Source of the DNA: Pseudomonadota bacterium
GTDB lineage: Bacteria; Pseudomonadota; Gammaproteobacteria; Pseudomonadales; Pseudomonadaceae
DNA length: 12,240 nucleotides
NCBI GenBank assembly: GCA_023431055.1
Contig: JAEYXX010000173.1
Coordinates: 1-12,240, forward strand
Direction of reading: 5' to 3'
In this document: positions 10,488 through 12,240 of the stretch, in pieces
Layout: each line of letters starts with the position of its first letter
How positions within the stretch are numbered: the stretch's first letter is position 1
Program-made: the position numbers and the translations under genes
The notes under the pieces: model-generated
Told to the model about the DNA's origin: nothing
Database searches by the model: none
Seen by the model: the letters and a program-made list of their open reading frames with translations, nothing else

Positions 10488-12086
10488 CTAGCGGCTCATT
10501 TCCTGCTGAATGCTGCCCAGCGTGCGAGGCCAGGGCTTACCGGCCTGAAGCTTGGCAGGCAGAGTTTTCACAGCAGCCTGAGCGGCGTCGCGACTGGAGA
10601 AGCTACCATAGGTCAGCACGTACAGCGGCTGCCCCTGATGGATTTTCTTGAAGTAGCGGTACTCGCTGCCGCCCTCACGCACCAGCGCCTGGATATTGGC
10701 CTCCGAACGTGACCCAACCACCTGCAGCGCATAGCGGGACGCCGGCTGCTGCGCATACCAGTTACCCGAAGCCGTAGCGGGCGCCACAGCAGGAGCAGGC
10801 GCAGGCTTAGCCGCCGGTGCCGGAGCTGGAACTGCGGGCTTGGCCGCCGCCGGCTCAGGCTGCTTTGCAGGTGCAGGTGCAGGTGCAGATGCAGATGCAG
10901 ATGCAGATGCAGATGCAGATGCAGATGCAGATGCAGATGCAGATGCAGCAGCGATTGGAGCCGATGGCGGAGTGACTGTCGAGGGCTCAGGCGCAGCTGG
11001 CGGCTCGAAGTTATCCAGCTCCTCGCCGGCTGCCTCGGCCAATGGCTGACGAATCACTGCTTGCGGCTCACCGACCAGAGGCAACGGCAGTGGCTGACTG
11101 GCACCTGCAAATTCAATGGCAGGCGTACGACTTTGCGATGCAGGCGCCTGCTCGGGCTCCTCGGCTTCTGCTGCCGGACCGGAGGGCTGCAATGGCAGCG
11201 AAGTATTGCTCGCTACAGGCGCAGGCGAGGAAGGTTCTCGCCCCTGCATGAACCAGGCAGCTGTGACACCTACCAAGACCACCGCCAGCGCCAGCAAATG
11301 CTTCTTCGGCAAACTGAAACCACCCCCGGCAGCACCACGACCAGCGGCACGCTGCGCAAGCATCTGCTCAACCAGCAGCTCCCGCGCCTCCTGATTGATC
11401 GCTCCAGGCCATCCCTGGGAACGCGCATGAATGTCCTCGACCTGCTCGTCGGTCAACAATTCGATGCCTTGCCCAGCCCCTTCGAGCCGCTGCGCGAGGT
11501 ATTCGCGCGTTTCTTCCTCGGCGTAGGGCTGAAGCTCGATCGCGTGATAGCACTCTTCACCGCCCGCCAGCGCCTCCAGTCGAGCCAGCAAGTCATGCTC
11601 GGCAAACAGGAAAACATGGGGACGCCCTTCATCGCCGCCCGCTGCGAGCACCAGCAGATTCTTCAGCGCGACATCATCCAGCTGATCCGCATCATCGATC
11701 AGCAGGTAAACCTCCTGGCCAGTCAGCGCCAGCTGTCCGACCTGTGCCAGAATCGAGCGAACATCCGCCTGGGCAATGGACAAGCCCTGCGCTACTTGAC
11801 GCAACAACGCCTCGCTACCCGTCACGCCCTGAGCAATCACGATGCTCTGCACCGCCTGCTTGTTGGTACTGGCAACCAAGGCCTGACGCAGCAGCGTCTT
11901 GCCGCTCCCCTCAGGTCCGACTACCGCCAGCAGCAGCTGACTGTAGCGCGCAAGGTGATGCAACTGCCCAAGCACGGGCTTGCGCTGTGCCGGAAAGAAC
12001 TTGAAGCCAGGAACGCGCGGCGCAAAGGGGTCGTGGCTGAACTGGTAATGGGCCAGAAAAGCTTCGTCAGCATGCAAACTGGTCAT
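10488..12086 (-). CDS. DamX-like cell-division protein: AAA ATPase, membrane helix, SPOR domain
   Basis: A 532-residue inner-membrane protein in the aroB-linked slot where DamX-type genes lie. The N-terminal ExeA/GspA-like AAA domain (about 10-245) has Walker A GPEGSGKT (57-64) and Walker B LLIDDAD (128-134). One membrane helix spans about 263-280, putting the ATPase in the cytoplasm and the rest in the periplasm. A long Pro/Ala-rich linker (285-440) includes ten Ala-Ser pairs (381-400) followed by Ala-Pro pairs, encoded by a perfect hexanucleotide repeat. The C-terminal SPOR domain (about 441-525, with YALQVVGSRS and YVLTYGSFSS) should bind glycan strands lacking side peptides at the division septum. 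Enterobacterial DamX lacks an intact ATPase motif as I recall, so the full Walker motifs are a pseudomonad-type feature. The start is 10 bp after the aroB stop, with AAGAG overlapping that stop region, so the two are co-transcribed. Confidence 0.92.
   Translation of the reverse strand: MTSLHADEAFLAHYQFSHDPFAPRVPGFKFFPAQRKPVLGQLHHLARYSQLLLAVVGPEGSGKTLLRQALVASTNKQAVQSIVIAQGVTGSEALLRQVAQGLSIAQADVRSILAQVGQLALTGQEVYLLIDDADQLDDVALKNLLVLAAGGDEGRPHVFLFAEHDLLARLEALAGGEECYHAIELQPYAEEETREYLAQRLEGAGQGIELLTDEQVEDIHARSQGWPGAINQEARELLVEQMLAQRAAGRGAAGGGFSLPKKHLLALAVVLVGVTAAWFMQGREPSSPAPVASNTSLPLQPSGPAAEAEEPEQAPASQSRTPAIEFAGASQPLPLPLVGEPQAVIRQPLAEAAGEELDNFEPPAAPEPSTVTPPSAPIAAASASASASASASASASASASAPAPAPAKQPEPAAAKPAVPAPAPAAKPAPAPAVAPATASGNWYAQQPASRYALQVVGSRSEANIQALVREGGSEYRYFKKIHQGQPLYVLTYGSFSSRDAAQAAVKTLPAKLQAGKPWPRTLGSIQQEMSR
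10867..10944. repeat. Hexanucleotide tandem repeat inside the DamX-like gene
   Basis: Thirteen contiguous 6-bp units: GCAGGT three times (10867-10884), then GCAGAT ten times without error (10885-10944). On the coding strand these read as Ala-Ser and Ala-Pro codon pairs in the periplasmic linker. The unit is a multiple of three, so gain or loss of units changes linker length but not the frame. Confidence 0.97.
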
Positions 12087-12096
12087 GGATCACTCT

Positions 12097-12240
12097 TCAA
12101 GAGTTGGACGACTGAGCCAGCGCTGCGTAATCGCTACGCAGCGTGGCGTCGAGAATTTCACGCGGGTAGTCGGCAGTCACTACAGCCTCACCCAATCGCT
12201 TGAGCAACACGAGACGCAGCTGACCATCGAGCACCTTCTT
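12097..12240 (-). CDS. aroB: 3-dehydroquinate synthase, C-terminal 47 residues
   Basis: Only the 3' end lies in the window; the gene runs off the right edge. The visible peptide starts [20 protein letters not shown], continues through TADYPREIL and ends LAQSSNS at TGA 12099-12097. This is the C-terminal helix region of AroB as found in Pseudomonas; the catalytic and zinc-binding residues lie outside the window. AroB converts DAHP to 3-dehydroquinate, the second step of the shikimate pathway, in the cytoplasm using NAD and a divalent metal. The stop is 10 bp from the DamX-like start, in keeping with the known aroK-aroB-damX gene group. Identification rests on the short tail plus this context. 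Confidence 0.88.
   Translation of the reverse strand, partial: KKVLDGQLRLVLLKRLGEAVVTADYPREILDATLRSDYAALAQSSNS

Noticed and set aside
10867..10944. Short tandem repeats as a CRISPR array.
   Set aside because: Units are 6 bp and contiguous with no spacers; they encode a protein linker.
10840..11049. Plus-strand frame encoding an Asp-Ala repeat protein.
   Set aside because: It is only the reverse reading of the hexanucleotide repeat inside the DamX-like gene.

Overview
The window looks like a chromosomal segment of a high-GC gammaproteobacterium, most likely Pseudomonas (mendocina/oleovorans/alcaligenes-type). HemE, GltB and GltD read very close to the Pseudomonas proteins as I remember them. 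The order aroB, DamX-like, gltB, gltD, hemE (all on the minus strand) is the familiar Pseudomonas arrangement. Species is not determined.

Right part (about 3161-12240), core metabolism and cell envelope. Reading in the direction of transcription: the 3' end of aroB (shikimate pathway); 10 bp later a DamX-like AAA ATPase/SPOR protein whose linker carries a perfect 10-copy hexanucleotide repeat; a stem-loop; a sigma70-like promoter overlapped by a palindrome; gltB and gltD, the two subunits of NADPH glutamate synthase, 34 bp apart; a rho-independent terminator; and hemE (uroporphyrinogen decarboxylase).

Left part (1-3160), accessory. Convergent to hemE lies a plus-strand gene for a small secreted DUF2141 protein; the two stop codons flank a perfect 10-bp inverted repeat. 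Divergent from it across 65 bp starts a tightly packed minus-strand operon: a DarA-like flavodoxin-fold protein with a C-terminal membrane helix, a DarB-like FabH-type ketosynthase with a Cys-His-Asn triad, a 135-residue protein with an Xre-like helical C-terminus, and the first 40 residues of a BtrH-N-type acyltransferase that runs off the window. The genes sit 19 bp apart or overlap by 11 and 4 bp.

How they may work together: DarB/DarA-type pairs condense two beta-oxo/acyl chains to cyclohexanediones and aromatise them to dialkylresorcinols. A BtrH-like protein moves acyl groups from carrier proteins to acceptors. The left operon is therefore best read as part of a resorcinol-lipid, or flexirubin/aryl-polyene-like ester, pathway. 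The product, the remaining genes (carrier protein, transporter) and the role of the small helical protein cannot be seen here. This cluster is the most interesting part of the window. The large antisense ORFs facing gltB, gltD and hemE are codon-phase shadows.
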